DNA of 64,000 bases, from contig NZ_AWNH01000008.1 in NCBI RefSeq assembly GCF_000482245.1, forward strand, positions 124,001 to 188,000, in the 5' to 3' direction. The stretch is from Leptolyngbya sp. Heron Island J. Lineage in GTDB: Bacteria > Cyanobacteriota > Cyanobacteriia > Phormidesmidales > Phormidesmidaceae. The position numbers and the translations under genes were made by a program. The notes under the pieces were generated by a model that ran no database searches, was not told the DNA's origin, and saw only the letters and a list, made by a program, of their open reading frames with translations. Below, in pieces: positions 8,640-18,566 of this stretch; position 1 is the stretch's first letter; each line of letters opens with the position of its first letter.

Positions 8640-9350
8640 CTAACTGTCTAAATATCCATGAACCCTTCCCCAGTCTCGTAAAAAAGGGTTACAGTAGCGG
8701 CTATACCATTGTGCTATGTAAGTTTTATCAGCACCTAATTCAGCAGCTATATCGGTCCAAGACTGTTCTCTGGGAGGTAATCGACGTAATAGCAGAACTT
8801 GAGCATTGATTTTTGGATACTTTGCACACACCCGATTGCGGAGAATTTGATCGGGGTCTTCGTTAACCCAATTCAACAGGTGGGTAAGCATATCAAGGGC
8901 AAATTGAGAATCTGGTGGAGCTATTAAATTATCAATTGGGTCAAGAGTTTGGCCAGTATCGAACTGGATCGCAAAGGCATATCTATTTAGCTGGCGGCGA
9001 CTTCTATCACGATAGCGTCGAAGGATTTTTTTCAGACGATTATCTAACCAAGTGGTGACTCTACACACATCAGGCTTATAACCGTTTTCAGGATCGTCAA
9101 GCTTTAGGAAGCAGTACTCCCACATTTCTTGTAGTGCATCAGCGTAGTAAGGACTGGATTCCCTCCAAAGCTTCTTGGATTGCATCACCAGTCGAAAAAT
9201 CTCACTGAAGACTGACTGTCGTTCCACGCTTCCAACAGGAAAACTACAAGCCTCTGTAACCAGACAGCGTAATCTTATATCCAGTTGATGGTCAAAATCC
9301 TTAGTTGTCAAACGTTGTTTAGAAACCGATATATTAACCACATCAAACAC
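8640..9350 (-). CDS. Sigma-70/ECF-like factor (cyanobacterial type)
   Basis: This 236-residue protein starts with GTG (start uncertain). Residues about 65-115 (YYADALQEMWEYCFLKLDD and VTTWLDNRLKKILRRYRDR) resemble sigma region 2 of a cyanobacterial ECF-like group. The C-terminal part (PPREQSWTDIAAELGADKTY and QWYSRYCNPFLRDW) reads as a region-4 helix-turn-helix. It would direct RNA polymerase to a small regulon. It lies back to back with the NTPase pair at 9895 across a 544-bp spacer, and next to the pilin-like gene on its own strand, so either could be a target. A non-sigma HTH regulator is the alternative. Confidence 0.6.
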   Translation of the reverse strand: MFDVVNISVSKQRLTTKDFDHQLDIRLRCLVTEACSFPVGSVERQSVFSEIFRLVMQSKKLWRESSPYYADALQEMWEYCFLKLDDPENGYKPDVCRVTTWLDNRLKKILRRYRDRSRRQLNRYAFAIQFDTGQTLDPIDNLIAPPDSQFALDMLTHLLNWVNEDPDQILRNRVCAKYPKINAQVLLLRRLPPREQSWTDIAAELGADKTYIAQWYSRYCNPFLRDWGRVHGYLDS

Positions 9351-9894
9351 CCAAGCGAACCAGTAGCTTACTAAACTGATACCTCTTACATTGTTACGTC
9401 TGTAGGTAAATACTCATGCAGTAAAAAGACTGTTTGGTAAAGAAGATGAAACAGAAGTTAACTTTGTTTACCTAGTGGATTGTCAAACTTAAAAATTGGG
9501 ATCGATGGTTTCTGAAACTTTTGAAGTATAAAACTTCCAGAATTTATGCATCCCAAAATTTAGTCTTGACGAGCCACTGGTTACATACGATTTGCCTTTT
9601 CAAAGTAAATCTATGTAACTAGTAGCAATGTGACTTTAGATTTCAGGCAGTCGTAGTACATATAATTGATGAAATTGCATTACAAAACTTGAGTAAGTCA
9701 ATTCAAAAATTACTGTCCAAAGCATAGCAGCAACACTACAGTTGCGATAGTCAAGTACTGATCACCTTTATGATCACTTACGTGATCAGTAATACCTGAG
9801 GAGCGAGAAATGCATTTCTAGATCTGGTTTTCAGAAATAGTATGTCAACTGCACTAAAAACTCCTTACCCCTCTACCTCTACTACATTATCTAT
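9351..9894. other. 544-bp AT-rich divergent regulatory spacer
   Basis: There is no believable ORF on either strand. The spacer separates the sigma-like gene from the NTPase genes and carries the TGATCA sites described separately. The rest is AT-rich, with no other repeat that I could see. Confidence 0.6.
9757..9790. promoter_or_regulatory. Three TGATCA palindromes at 12-bp steps (operator-like)
   Basis: TGATCA occurs at 9759, 9771 and 9783, exactly 12 bp apart. The outer flanks also form a longer inverted repeat (ACTGATCAC at 9757-9765 with GTGATCAGT at 9782-9790), and the inner two make a hairpin (TGATCAC / GTGATCA). The cluster ends about 105 bp before the NTPase gene. The layout suggests a binding site for a dimeric regulator or a short structured RNA; which protein binds is unknown. 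Confidence 0.5.
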
Positions 9895-11130
9895 ATGGGA
9901 ATCCAAGCATCTGAAGATGGCCTGCTAATCGTCGATCAGGCTAGACGAGCCAAGGGATGGACTAAGTCTGATAGAGTCTGGTGTGATGCTGCCTATGTTG
10001 CTCAACCAACCCTTAGACGGTTCTGGAAAAGGGAGAAAATTCAAGCAGAAAACTTTAAAGCAATCTGCCGTGCTGTTGGTTGTGATTGGCAAGATATTAC
10101 AGAGCGTAATCTTGATAGGCAAGGTATCTGCTATGTGAAACGACCTCCCATTGAAACCCAATGTCATGCAGAAATTAGAACTGATGGCTCACTGATTCGA
10201 ATTAAGGCATCTGCTGGAATGGGTAAGACAGCTCTAATTTCAGAAATTAGTGATGCTGCCAGCAGGTTAGACTACCAGGTACTGCGGTTGAATATGCTGC
10301 GAATTGATGATGTAGTGCTCGATCAGCCCGATAAAGTTCTCAAGTGGTTTTGTCGTAATATATATCGCCAACTTAACTTATGCACCTGCAAACGAGTAGA
10401 AGAGTTTTGGGATGATGAAGATGGCAGTAATGATAACTGTACAGCCTATCTTGAGGAACAAGTTCTCTCTCATGTACATACCCCAGTTGTGTTGCTGATT
10501 GATAATTTAGATCGCATCTTTCCTTTTCACCAGACAGCAGTCAACTTGTTAAGTCTTCTACGTTCTTGGTATGAAGAGGCAAGATGCTCACCATTGTGGA
10601 GAAAGTTGCGTATTGTTTTAGCACACTCTACTGATCTATATCTTAATCTTAGCGTAGTCAGCTCTCCTTTTAATGTTGGAAAGCCTATCAGTCTACCTGA
10701 GTTCAACCAAGAACAAGTTCAAAATATGTTAGCTTGGCATGAAGTTCTATGGACTGAAGCAGAAGTACAGGAATTAATGAATATCATCGGTGGTCATCCT
10801 GAACTTATCTCCAATGCAATTCATTATGCCAAGATTCGTCCAGAACTAACTTTTCAAATGTTTGTAGAGATTATTGCAACGCCGAATGGCCCCTATCGAA
10901 ATCATCTGCAAGACTTAACGTCAAAGTTACAAAACCAGGAGAATATACTGGCAAGAATGAAGTCATTATTAGCGTCAAGTAGCTTTGTTCCAATTCCTTC
11001 TAATGATGCATTTTACCTTGATAGCTTAGGACTCATCATCTTACGTCAAAATTCCGCTAGGATAAGGAATATGCTGTATCGCCAATATTTTCAACAACAG
11101 ATCAGCGCAGAAACTAGTATGTCGGTATGA
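9895..11130 (+). CDS. HTH-fused STAND/AAA-like NTPase
   Basis: This 411-residue protein has an N-terminal helix-turn-helix-like domain (about 10-70, LRRFWKREKIQAENFKAICR then GCDWQDI). That module often precedes NACHT or AAA_35 NTPases in cyanobacteria. A P-loop domain follows, with Walker A SAGMGKT at residues 106-112 and Walker B VVLLIDNLD with D203 and D206. The C-terminal part is helical, with a GGHPEL sensor-like motif. There is no recognisable effector domain. The stop overlaps the next NTPase start by ATGA, so the two are made together. Likely a signal-sensing or regulatory NTPase; the trigger is unknown. Confidence 0.65.
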   Translation: MGIQASEDGLLIVDQARRAKGWTKSDRVWCDAAYVAQPTLRRFWKREKIQAENFKAICRAVGCDWQDITERNLDRQGICYVKRPPIETQCHAEIRTDGSLIRIKASAGMGKTALISEISDAASRLDYQVLRLNMLRIDDVVLDQPDKVLKWFCRNIYRQLNLCTCKRVEEFWDDEDGSNDNCTAYLEEQVLSHVHTPVVLLIDNLDRIFPFHQTAVNLLSLLRSWYEEARCSPLWRKLRIVLAHSTDLYLNLSVVSSPFNVGKPISLPEFNQEQVQNMLAWHEVLWTEAEVQELMNIIGGHPELISNAIHYAKIRPELTFQMFVEIIATPNGPYRNHLQDLTSKLQNQENILARMKSLLASSSFVPIPSNDAFYLDSLGLIILRQNSARIRNMLYRQYFQQQISAETSMSV

Positions 11131-13271
11131 CTTTTAGTTACCGTTATCAGGGTGGCTCTTTAACTAGAGATGATCCTACTTATGTTGAGCGTCAAGCAGA
11201 TTCTGTTTTACATAGAGAGCTGCTGGCTGGTAACTTTTGCTATGTTCTGACATCTAGACAAATGGGTAAATCTAGTCTACGGATCAGGACACAAGCTAAA
11301 CTCCAAAACGATAATGTTAAATGCATCAGTATAGATTTATCATCCATTGGCAATCAATCTGAAGATAGATGGTTTCGGGGGATTACCTATCGCTTGCTCA
11401 AAAAAATTGACCTACCTAAAGATTTGTCTTGGAAAGAATGGTGGGCTGAGCATGATTTTTTAGCTCCATCACAGCTTCTTAGAGAGCTTATAGATGAAAT
11501 TTTGCTTGCCTCAGAAGAACAAAATATTATTCTTTTTTTCGACGAGATTGACGCTGTTTTGGGTTTAAGCTTTAATACGGATAATTTTTTTGCAATAATA
11601 CGCTCTTTCTATAATAGTCGCGTTGATAATCCTAAGTATCAACGGTTGACATTCTGTTTACTTGGAGTCAGTTCTCCTAATGAACTTATTAAGGATCAAT
11701 ACTGTACACCTTTTAATATCGGTGTAGCAATTACTCTCAATGGATTTCGTCTCGAAGAAGCAAAGACATCTTTACTGAAAGGGCTAGAGAATAACGTTGA
11801 AGATGCAGAACAAACGTTAGCTGAAATTATCCACTGGACGGGTGGACAACCCTATTTAACACAAAAAATTTGTCACATAGTGGTGAATCATATTCACGAC
11901 AACAGTGCATCAGAAAGTTATACTGTAGAAAACTTAATTAGAACATTTATTATTCAAGATTGGGAAGCTAATGATAATCCGCCTCATCTTAGGCCAATTA
12001 TCTCAAAGCTTATTGGTCAAAATGAAAAAACAATTAGACTACTCAACCTATACAGAGACATCCTTCTTCATAGAAAAGTAAAGCCTAAACATAATTCCTG
12101 TGCAGCTGAGTTGATCCTTTCAGGATTAATTATCCAAGCACAAGATTCTCTCCAAATTAATAATCTCATTTATCAAGAAGTTTTTAACTTAGAGTGGGCA
12201 GAAAAAACACTTGAAGATGTTTGGCAGTCATTGCAAGCATCAGGCAAAGCCGATTCTATTTCTGTAGTGTCACCACAGTTTAGGGGGGTGGCCTATGTAT
12301 TACTTGCCTGTATTGTTATATTTATTGTGAGTTTTCTATCTCTTTGGAGTTCATATTATTGGTTTACAAGCGAGCCTTGGTTGCAGGCTTTTGATTGGAA
12401 AGGATATGGGGCAAATATTGAGCTGGTTCGTAGTGCTTTTTTCGCGATAGGGTCTTTTTACTTTATTGGACTTATTTGGAGGAAAGAAGCTGTTGAACTT
12501 GCACGGGGAACTCAAGCTATTGTAAAACGCTGGCGACGTACTTTCTTTAGTGTAGGAATTACTGTTTTTAGTTTATCCCTTTATTATCATCTGTGGTTAG
12601 GTCCTTTAACGTTAAGTACAAAAAATTATAGTGTTACCAACCAGGTTTTTAGACAGTGCTTTCTTCCTTATTTATTGTATTTACCTTATACGCTCGTCAA
12701 TTATAATATTTTAGCTCTTTCATGGGTGGCTGTGAGTTCCTATGGTGCGATTAAAGATCTAAACAAAAATCTAATCAGAACTTACCAGTTTAGTGAAAAG
12801 CTTATTTATCTGGAGGAAATACAAGAGAACCAGCAATATGAAAATTCTGATTTTGTTGTTAAAACTGTCGAAAAAGAGTTTGCTAAATTCTCTACTAATT
12901 TGATTACCCTTATCAGTCGTTACACAGTATTGCTCTTAGCCCTTTGTATCATGGCTATCTTTGAGACTTTGTGGGGAGCAAATACCTTAGCGGATAGTGC
13001 ACAACATTTCATGATACTGACCTACACCCTTAGCACTTTGGCCTTAATGCTCATTTTTTGGGTTTTCTACCATTATCATGTGACTTTTCGGAGAGCGTCT
13101 ATTTTTCTATTTAATCATAATTATAACTATAACGCTTTTGAAGTCAAAAATAGTTTCGCAAGCCTAATAAAACGAATTTTAATATCGCACCTAAACCTAT
13201 ATTCTTTTGCTTTTCTAAGTGTTGTATTTGGTCTGATTTGTTTGGTTAGATATCTGGTTAACTTTCTTTAA
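11127..13271 (+). CDS. AAA_35-like NTPase with C-terminal multi-span membrane domain
   Basis: This 714-residue protein opens with the AAA-like (AAA_35) signature: GGSLTRDDPTYVERQAD, a Walker A RQMGKSS with K48, and Walker B IILFFDEID with D139/E140. A GGQPYLTQKIC motif lies near residue 240. After residue about 385 come roughly seven hydrophobic segments (about 388-412, 430-446, 468-486, 505-533, 595-615, 630-652, 690-712), with a cytosolic loop between the fourth and fifth. In NTPase conflict systems a membrane domain in this position often acts as the effector, for example by disrupting the membrane; that is inference here. It is coupled to the upstream HTH-NTPase by a 4-bp overlap and is clearly AT-rich. 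Confidence 0.7.
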   Translation: MTFSYRYQGGSLTRDDPTYVERQADSVLHRELLAGNFCYVLTSRQMGKSSLRIRTQAKLQNDNVKCISIDLSSIGNQSEDRWFRGITYRLLKKIDLPKDLSWKEWWAEHDFLAPSQLLRELIDEILLASEEQNIILFFDEIDAVLGLSFNTDNFFAIIRSFYNSRVDNPKYQRLTFCLLGVSSPNELIKDQYCTPFNIGVAITLNGFRLEEAKTSLLKGLENNVEDAEQTLAEIIHWTGGQPYLTQKICHIVVNHIHDNSASESYTVENLIRTFIIQDWEANDNPPHLRPIISKLIGQNEKTIRLLNLYRDILLHRKVKPKHNSCAAELILSGLIIQAQDSLQINNLIYQEVFNLEWAEKTLEDVWQSLQASGKADSISVVSPQFRGVAYVLLACIVIFIVSFLSLWSSYYWFTSEPWLQAFDWKGYGANIELVRSAFFAIGSFYFIGLIWRKEAVELARGTQAIVKRWRRTFFSVGITVFSLSLYYHLWLGPLTLSTKNYSVTNQVFRQCFLPYLLYLPYTLVNYNILALSWVAVSSYGAIKDLNKNLIRTYQFSEKLIYLEEIQENQQYENSDFVVKTVEKEFAKFSTNLITLISRYTVLLLALCIMAIFETLWGANTLADSAQHFMILTYTLSTLALMLIFWVFYHYHVTFRRASIFLFNHNYNYNAFEVKNSFASLIKRILISHLNLYSFAFLSVVFGLICLVRYLVNFL

Positions 13272-13300
13272 AGATCTCATAAAGACTGATTGAAAATCCT

Positions 13301-13336
13301 TATTCATTCTTCTGTCTGTATTCATTCTTCCGTCTC
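13301..13336. repeat. Two-copy 18-bp tandem repeat
   Basis: TATTCATTCTTCTGTCTG at 13301-13318 is followed directly by TATTCATTCTTCCGTCTC, with two mismatches. It lies between the converging NTPase and Ig-like genes; a related pyrimidine-rich stretch continues to about 13350. No function is evident. Confidence 0.6.
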
Positions 13337-13379
13337 TATGCTTCCGTTCTTTTCTGTAAGGGGTGTAAAACATTACTGC

Positions 13380-16232
13380 TTAGTTGGCTCGGGGCGGTGT
13401 TCTGATGGGGGCAATTTCTGCTGGGACGGGTAGGACGGTCGTTGGCGGTGGTGGCAGTGGTGGTAGCCCTTCTGCAGAGTCTGGGGCATTGGTGCGTGAT
13501 GAGGGTCTTGACGATTGAATGGGGATAGGTTGTGCACCGCTTTCAAACGCTACTTTTTCGATAATGACAGACTGGGTGATTTCTTCTTCCAGTTCGTTCA
13601 CACCACGTAGTGTAATCGTTTCTGTACCGGGAGCCGCACTCAGGGTGTAGGTCATCTTGTCTACATTATCTAAAACTTCACCTGGTGCTGGCAAAAGTTC
13701 AACCTGTTCTGCATATTTCACATCCCAGCTCAATGTAATGTCAATCTGACCTCGGGCCGGGTTTAATACATACACGTGCCGGGGCATCTGATCCACGCTC
13801 TCTCCGTTAACGGCAAAATCAACAATAGCGGGTTCAGGCGGTTTCACACTGATGGTTGGTGTGGTTTGTAGGATAGGTGAGGCTTCATTGCCATCCATGG
13901 TTACGACTGTCAGATAAAATACATATTCTCCAACGTCACTTGCCTGGGTCGGAACGTTGTTGCACTGTAATACCTGTGCCCCGGTTTCGGGGTTGGCGGG
14001 CAAAAACGAACAATACTCCTCAAGTGCTAGTATCTCGGGTAAGGCTGAAGGATTCTCTTTATCATGGAGAAAAGGATAGATGATGGCTTTAGTATTCTCA
14101 GCACCGTCGGGGGATAAACTTGTTAATCGGAGTTCTCGGATATCCGCTGGATTGTTAATCTGCCAGCCTAATTTAACGGGTATTAGCTGTGGATCAAGGT
14201 CTGCTTGAGGATTCTCTGATGAGTCAGTATTAAGGTCATTACTCAACTCTTCGGTCGCTAAATTTTGAAAACGGTTGTTCGCTGGTGTCGATCGGGTATC
14301 ATCAGGGTCTGACAAATCCGACAGCATCGTTAGTAGGCTGACTGTCCGGTATTCTGACTGCGTAGCCTGAAACTCTAAAATTGCTGGGGGATCTGCAGCG
14401 GCTACCGTAACGTTTTCTAGAATCGCTTTGTCCGCTAGCTGCTGTGTTCTGGGTGCTCCCAACCCAAGAATACGTTTGAGAGAGGCAAATCTACCCTCAG
14501 AGGCGCTAGTAGCCTGATTGGTGGTTTCACCGCCTGGACCGGCAAACACCTGCAGCTTAAACTCATGGCTACCTTCTTTTGGTCGGCGTTGGGCAGCGGT
14601 TGCATTGTCTGAGGCTCCCAGTTCTTCAGTGAGAAAATCAGCGGGTACAATTGTTCGGCACTTTAGATATTGTGGGTTAGCGGGCAGGTTTCTGGCTCGT
14701 CGATACACCCTGAGTAAAACTTGGAGAGGAGATGGGTTGTCGATTCTGGTTTCCAGACTACAGTTTCCGCTTTCAATTAAGGGTGGATATAAGAAGTCAT
14801 CTACACTTGTTTCGTCAAACTGTTCGGGTAAAAAGTTTTCGTCGATATCGACAAAAATGCGAGATAGCTGGAAAACTTCTGCACCATCTTGGGTCAGGAT
14901 AATCTGCTTGATCTTTTTAGGATTGGTAATCTCCCAACTAAAGCCAATGGGTTCAGGTTTGCCTTCTTGATAAGATTCTTGAGTTGTGGTGAAATTGGCA
15001 ATTTTGGGTGCCAGACTGGGTCGCCAAACAAACATATGCCAGGCTAGTGCTAACAACCCTAACACTGCAGTGGTGGCAGTCGATAAAACCAGCAACCAAA
15101 AAAGCCAGCGACGGCGTGCTTTGAGGTTAACAGAACCTACGGGTAGGGGCTGAGGTAAGGCTGGGGCGTACTCAGGGCTGCTGCTGGCGTTTTCTACCAG
15201 GATGTCGAATTCAACGGTGCGATCGCGCAATCGCCATATTTTCTGCCACCAGTGTCGCGGGTTTACATACAATTGCAGATTGGTTTCTTCTCCAGGCACA
15301 AGCTGGAGATCAGCTGGCTGCAACCGATAGTGCAAAAGCCGATCCGCATCCCATCCTTGAAAGACCAGCTGTCTTTCAAGGTTGCCTTGATTGTGTACGG
15401 CAACTTCAAAATATCGATTGCCCAAAGGAATCGACAATGTTTTAGGTATCAATTCAATGGTAAGATGCTCATCTGCTTCTAACGTAAAGTAGACAATCTT
15501 GAGCAAGATAATTTCAGGTCGGGCTCTGGAAGTGAGCCGCAGGGTTGGATAGTAACTACCGGCTGGAGAATAGTGAGGTGGATGGATAGTCATGGTGATT
15601 TGACCACTTTCCCGTGGATTTAGCTGTAGTCCATCGGTAAATGTAACCACCCCTGGCACCGTTGCATCGCTCTCAGGATATTGAATGGTAAACCAGTCGA
15701 AGGGCAGATTATCACAATGTAAAAAGAACCGATCGGTACGTCTGGAGGGATTCTCAACGGTCAGGCTTAAGTCTAAAGTCGTGCCTGACTTGAGTACATG
15801 GGGATGTTCTGAATCGGTTACTGGGGTGACGGTCAGGAGAGGTTCGCTACGTAACCGAGCTTCTTGATCCGAAGGAAGAATATGTAGCTGTTGATTACGC
15901 CGGACGTCTTCGCCTGGATATTGGGAAGATCGCATGCAGATGTCATACCCGTAAAATCCAGCTTCAGCCTGCAGGGGAACCGTAATGGTGAGGGTGACAT
16001 CCAGGCTTTGATGGGGATCTAATGTGAGATCGGATTCTGATTTGTCAAAGGTGACCCACTGGACAATGCCAGCGGAGTGTTGATCGGCTGGCTCCACCCA
16101 TAGCTCTAAATAGGCGGCTCGATCACCACGATTATGTAGCGTGACAATGCGATGAATCGGATTTTCACCGGGTTTAGTGCCTTGATTATCCCCTTGGATA
16201 TCTAAAAACAGATGTTGTAATGTCGATACCAT
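13380..16232 (-). CDS. Large single-span membrane protein with Ig-like domains
   Basis: This 950-residue protein has no signal peptide. Residues 1-370 hold two or three beta-sandwich units of the NPCBM/NEW3 or Ig type, such as HNRGDRAAYLELWV and ENPSRRTDRFFLHC. One membrane span follows at about 374-396 after RRRWLF. The C-terminal half has further Ig-like repeats (ISFSWEI-like strands) and ends in a Pro-rich tail. It is the last gene of a four-gene minus operon, 33 bp behind the WD40 protein. Both that protein and this one have an Ig-like N-terminus followed by one span, so they are probably related and may act as a pair. A role as an envelope anchor or scaffold, possibly for the contractile particle, is inference only. 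Confidence 0.6.
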   Translation of the reverse strand: MVSTLQHLFLDIQGDNQGTKPGENPIHRIVTLHNRGDRAAYLELWVEPADQHSAGIVQWVTFDKSESDLTLDPHQSLDVTLTITVPLQAEAGFYGYDICMRSSQYPGEDVRRNQQLHILPSDQEARLRSEPLLTVTPVTDSEHPHVLKSGTTLDLSLTVENPSRRTDRFFLHCDNLPFDWFTIQYPESDATVPGVVTFTDGLQLNPRESGQITMTIHPPHYSPAGSYYPTLRLTSRARPEIILLKIVYFTLEADEHLTIELIPKTLSIPLGNRYFEVAVHNQGNLERQLVFQGWDADRLLHYRLQPADLQLVPGEETNLQLYVNPRHWWQKIWRLRDRTVEFDILVENASSSPEYAPALPQPLPVGSVNLKARRRWLFWLLVLSTATTAVLGLLALAWHMFVWRPSLAPKIANFTTTQESYQEGKPEPIGFSWEITNPKKIKQIILTQDGAEVFQLSRIFVDIDENFLPEQFDETSVDDFLYPPLIESGNCSLETRIDNPSPLQVLLRVYRRARNLPANPQYLKCRTIVPADFLTEELGASDNATAAQRRPKEGSHEFKLQVFAGPGGETTNQATSASEGRFASLKRILGLGAPRTQQLADKAILENVTVAAADPPAILEFQATQSEYRTVSLLTMLSDLSDPDDTRSTPANNRFQNLATEELSNDLNTDSSENPQADLDPQLIPVKLGWQINNPADIRELRLTSLSPDGAENTKAIIYPFLHDKENPSALPEILALEEYCSFLPANPETGAQVLQCNNVPTQASDVGEYVFYLTVVTMDGNEASPILQTTPTISVKPPEPAIVDFAVNGESVDQMPRHVYVLNPARGQIDITLSWDVKYAEQVELLPAPGEVLDNVDKMTYTLSAAPGTETITLRGVNELEEEITQSVIIEKVAFESGAQPIPIQSSRPSSRTNAPDSAEGLPPLPPPPTTVLPVPAEIAPIRTPPRAN

Positions 16233-16265
16233 GGCTAGCGTATGGGCAGAGGGTACAGAATCGGT

Positions 16266-18560
16266 CTACTGACAGCGATTGGGAGATAACGCTTTGCGAT
16301 ATAGCTGCACCCGATGATTGGCGGTGTCGGCAGCAACGAGCACAATGTCATTTCTATTGGGACGTTCACCATCGTTGGTGGTCAGATGAATATCCACGGT
16401 ATTTAGGGAGCGTTTAGGAATATGGGCGAGATTAAAAGGTCTGAGTTGGTTGTTGTTATCGATCTGCCAGAGATCAATATGGCCGTTGTCGCCTGTACCG
16501 GCAACATAGCAGCCATTGGCGGTGATCGCTACATCTCGAACAGCCTGCCCGTTGGTGTTTTGAGGCCACTGCTGGAGCTTAGCTATCTCACAGTCAGCTA
16601 ATAAGAGCTGGTGGGAGTTTTCCTCAGTTTTGTCCGCTAATGGGGAACGTTGGGTGGCTGCTCTAGCACATTGAATCAAGCTGTTAACATCCCAAAGGGT
16701 AATAAAGCCAACACTATCAGCGGTGACCATACGAGTGCCGCCGTCGGCTACATCTAGCCCTGTCAGATAGCTGTTGCTGCTGATGACTGGTGGGATGGCG
16801 GGGGCATTTTCATGGTTGCCTTCAGGCCAGGTATAACGAATATCATAGGCACGTTCCTGTTGCCAGTCCCAAAGCACTAGGCGATTGAATTGGGCTGCGA
16901 TCGCAACCCAACTTTCCCCCGGTACAGGTTCAATCACATCCAACGCTGAAACCACTGTGGCCCCTAAGTACAGAGGTTTACCTCGTTTCTCCTGACGTTG
17001 CATATCCCATTGATATACTTGCCCACTGCCGTGGCCACTAAACAAATATCGAGAATTTTGAGTAAAGGCCAGGTCAAAGACCTTATCTAATCCGGTGATG
17101 CCATCGAGAAATGAAGGCTTATACTCGGGTGGGTCCACGTTCCACAGCTGAATGTCGCCATTTTCTAACCCCACGGCAATCTGTTTATTATTCGCCGGTA
17201 GTGGCTCAATCACCCGAATAGCCGATCGAAAACGATGGTCCTGGGTCTCAATTTTGGTGCGAAACTTGAGGCGACGCACATTGGGCAGCCAGGCTCCATG
17301 GGACACCTGCCAACGTCGCAGAGTTTGATCGCGGGAACCACTGGCTACAGTATCGCCATTGGACATCAGGGCGATGCTATTCACCGGCTCTGTATGTAAG
17401 GGGCGGGGTGACAACAACCACAGCCAGCCCAGACCTAAACACCCAAGTAACAGCAATAGTAGCTGAACCCACCAGGGGATAACCGGACGTAACTTCAGCG
17501 TCAACAACTGGCTGGCGGGTTGTACATTCACATTGGCCAGTGGCTCAGCCGAATCCCTATAGGTCAGCTGGGGCCATACTTCAACCAGCTGGGTTTGCCT
17601 CCAGCCGATTAGAGGGCGACGGGCAGTGATGGCAAAATCATGGTCAACCGCTGCTGCCGCCGCCACGGTCACTGGGCTGGAAGCCACACTAGCGTCCGTC
17701 TGTTTAGGCTGTAGCACAATGGTTTGGGAAACATTGCTACGATTCTGAATCTGAAAGAGATAGTGAGCGATTTGCTGTCGTTGCAGCGACCAGCGAGACG
17801 TCGTTGCCGGTAACACTTGTTCAGCCTCATCAACCGTCACTGCGGTATAGCCAAAGGGCAAAATCTCTAATTTGTTGCCAATGCTGGCACTGTTGCCCTC
17901 ATCATCAGTAGCCTCAATGGTAAATGGGCGTACCTGTTGTAGATTGATGGGAATGGCCGCTGGCGCACACCAAAATTCTGTTTCTGCTGAGCTACCCGCT
18001 TCGATCCAAAGGGACTGCTCAAAGGTTTCGGGTAGCCAATCTAGCTCCAGCCCCTGTAGCCGCACCGTCACATTGCGCGGGGTGGGGTTGAGATTATAGA
18101 CCAGAACTGGAATCCGCAGGCGGCTACCTGGCGTTACCTGAAGATCCTGGAGTGGCACATAAACTCTCAGGGTTTTGGACGGACGTAGAATCTGAATATA
18201 GAGCGGCTGACTGACGTCCACATTAGAGAGTTCTGCCGAGAAAACGGTGAGCTTGGCTGGAATGGTTGTGCCATAGGCTGGAATCGGTGGTTTTGTTAGC
18301 CTGATATAAAAGGTGGTGCGATCGCCTGGGGGCTTTTTGGCTCCCACATTGGGTTCAACCTTATACCACTCACCCGTATCATTGGGATTTTGGCCTTCAA
18401 CATGCAAGGCCACCTGAAAACTGGCAAATACCTGGCTAAGATTGGTCACTGTCACAGCCACATCAGGGACCGTACTGACAATCTCATCCCCGTCATCGCT
18501 AGGAGTAAACACGATGTGATGGGTAGAGGCCTCAACTTTAATGGGAGTGGTCACAATCAT
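16266..18560 (-). CDS. Ig-like / single-span / WD40 membrane protein
   Basis: This 764-residue protein has an N-terminal part (1-355) with Ig-like beta domains (TVTNLSQVFASFQVAL, VYNLNPTPRNVTVRL). One Leu-rich span lies at about 362-382. The C-terminal WD40 region (about 390-764) shows blades such as VNSIALMSNGDTVASGSRD and DVAITANGCYVAGTGDNGH, probably five to seven of them. WD40 propellers bind partner proteins. The ATG is 6 bp after the stop of the preceding gene (18567), so the operon is tight. The order beta domains, span, propeller is unusual and is shared in outline with the next protein. Confidence 0.65.
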   Translation of the reverse strand: MIVTTPIKVEASTHHIVFTPSDDGDEIVSTVPDVAVTVTNLSQVFASFQVALHVEGQNPNDTGEWYKVEPNVGAKKPPGDRTTFYIRLTKPPIPAYGTTIPAKLTVFSAELSNVDVSQPLYIQILRPSKTLRVYVPLQDLQVTPGSRLRIPVLVYNLNPTPRNVTVRLQGLELDWLPETFEQSLWIEAGSSAETEFWCAPAAIPINLQQVRPFTIEATDDEGNSASIGNKLEILPFGYTAVTVDEAEQVLPATTSRWSLQRQQIAHYLFQIQNRSNVSQTIVLQPKQTDASVASSPVTVAAAAAVDHDFAITARRPLIGWRQTQLVEVWPQLTYRDSAEPLANVNVQPASQLLTLKLRPVIPWWVQLLLLLLGCLGLGWLWLLSPRPLHTEPVNSIALMSNGDTVASGSRDQTLRRWQVSHGAWLPNVRRLKFRTKIETQDHRFRSAIRVIEPLPANNKQIAVGLENGDIQLWNVDPPEYKPSFLDGITGLDKVFDLAFTQNSRYLFSGHGSGQVYQWDMQRQEKRGKPLYLGATVVSALDVIEPVPGESWVAIAAQFNRLVLWDWQQERAYDIRYTWPEGNHENAPAIPPVISSNSYLTGLDVADGGTRMVTADSVGFITLWDVNSLIQCARAATQRSPLADKTEENSHQLLLADCEIAKLQQWPQNTNGQAVRDVAITANGCYVAGTGDNGHIDLWQIDNNNQLRPFNLAHIPKRSLNTVDIHLTTNDGERPNRNDIVLVAADTANHRVQLYRKALSPNRCQ

Positions 18561-18566
18561 GATTAC

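Noticed and set aside
8552-8809. Plus-strand ORF overlapping the end of the sigma-like gene
   Set aside because: It is antisense to the clear HTH region, and its sequence has no protein-like pattern.
13301-13336. The 18-bp duplication as a CRISPR or iteron array
   Set aside because: Only two units without spacers, with mismatches and a simple pyrimidine-rich composition.
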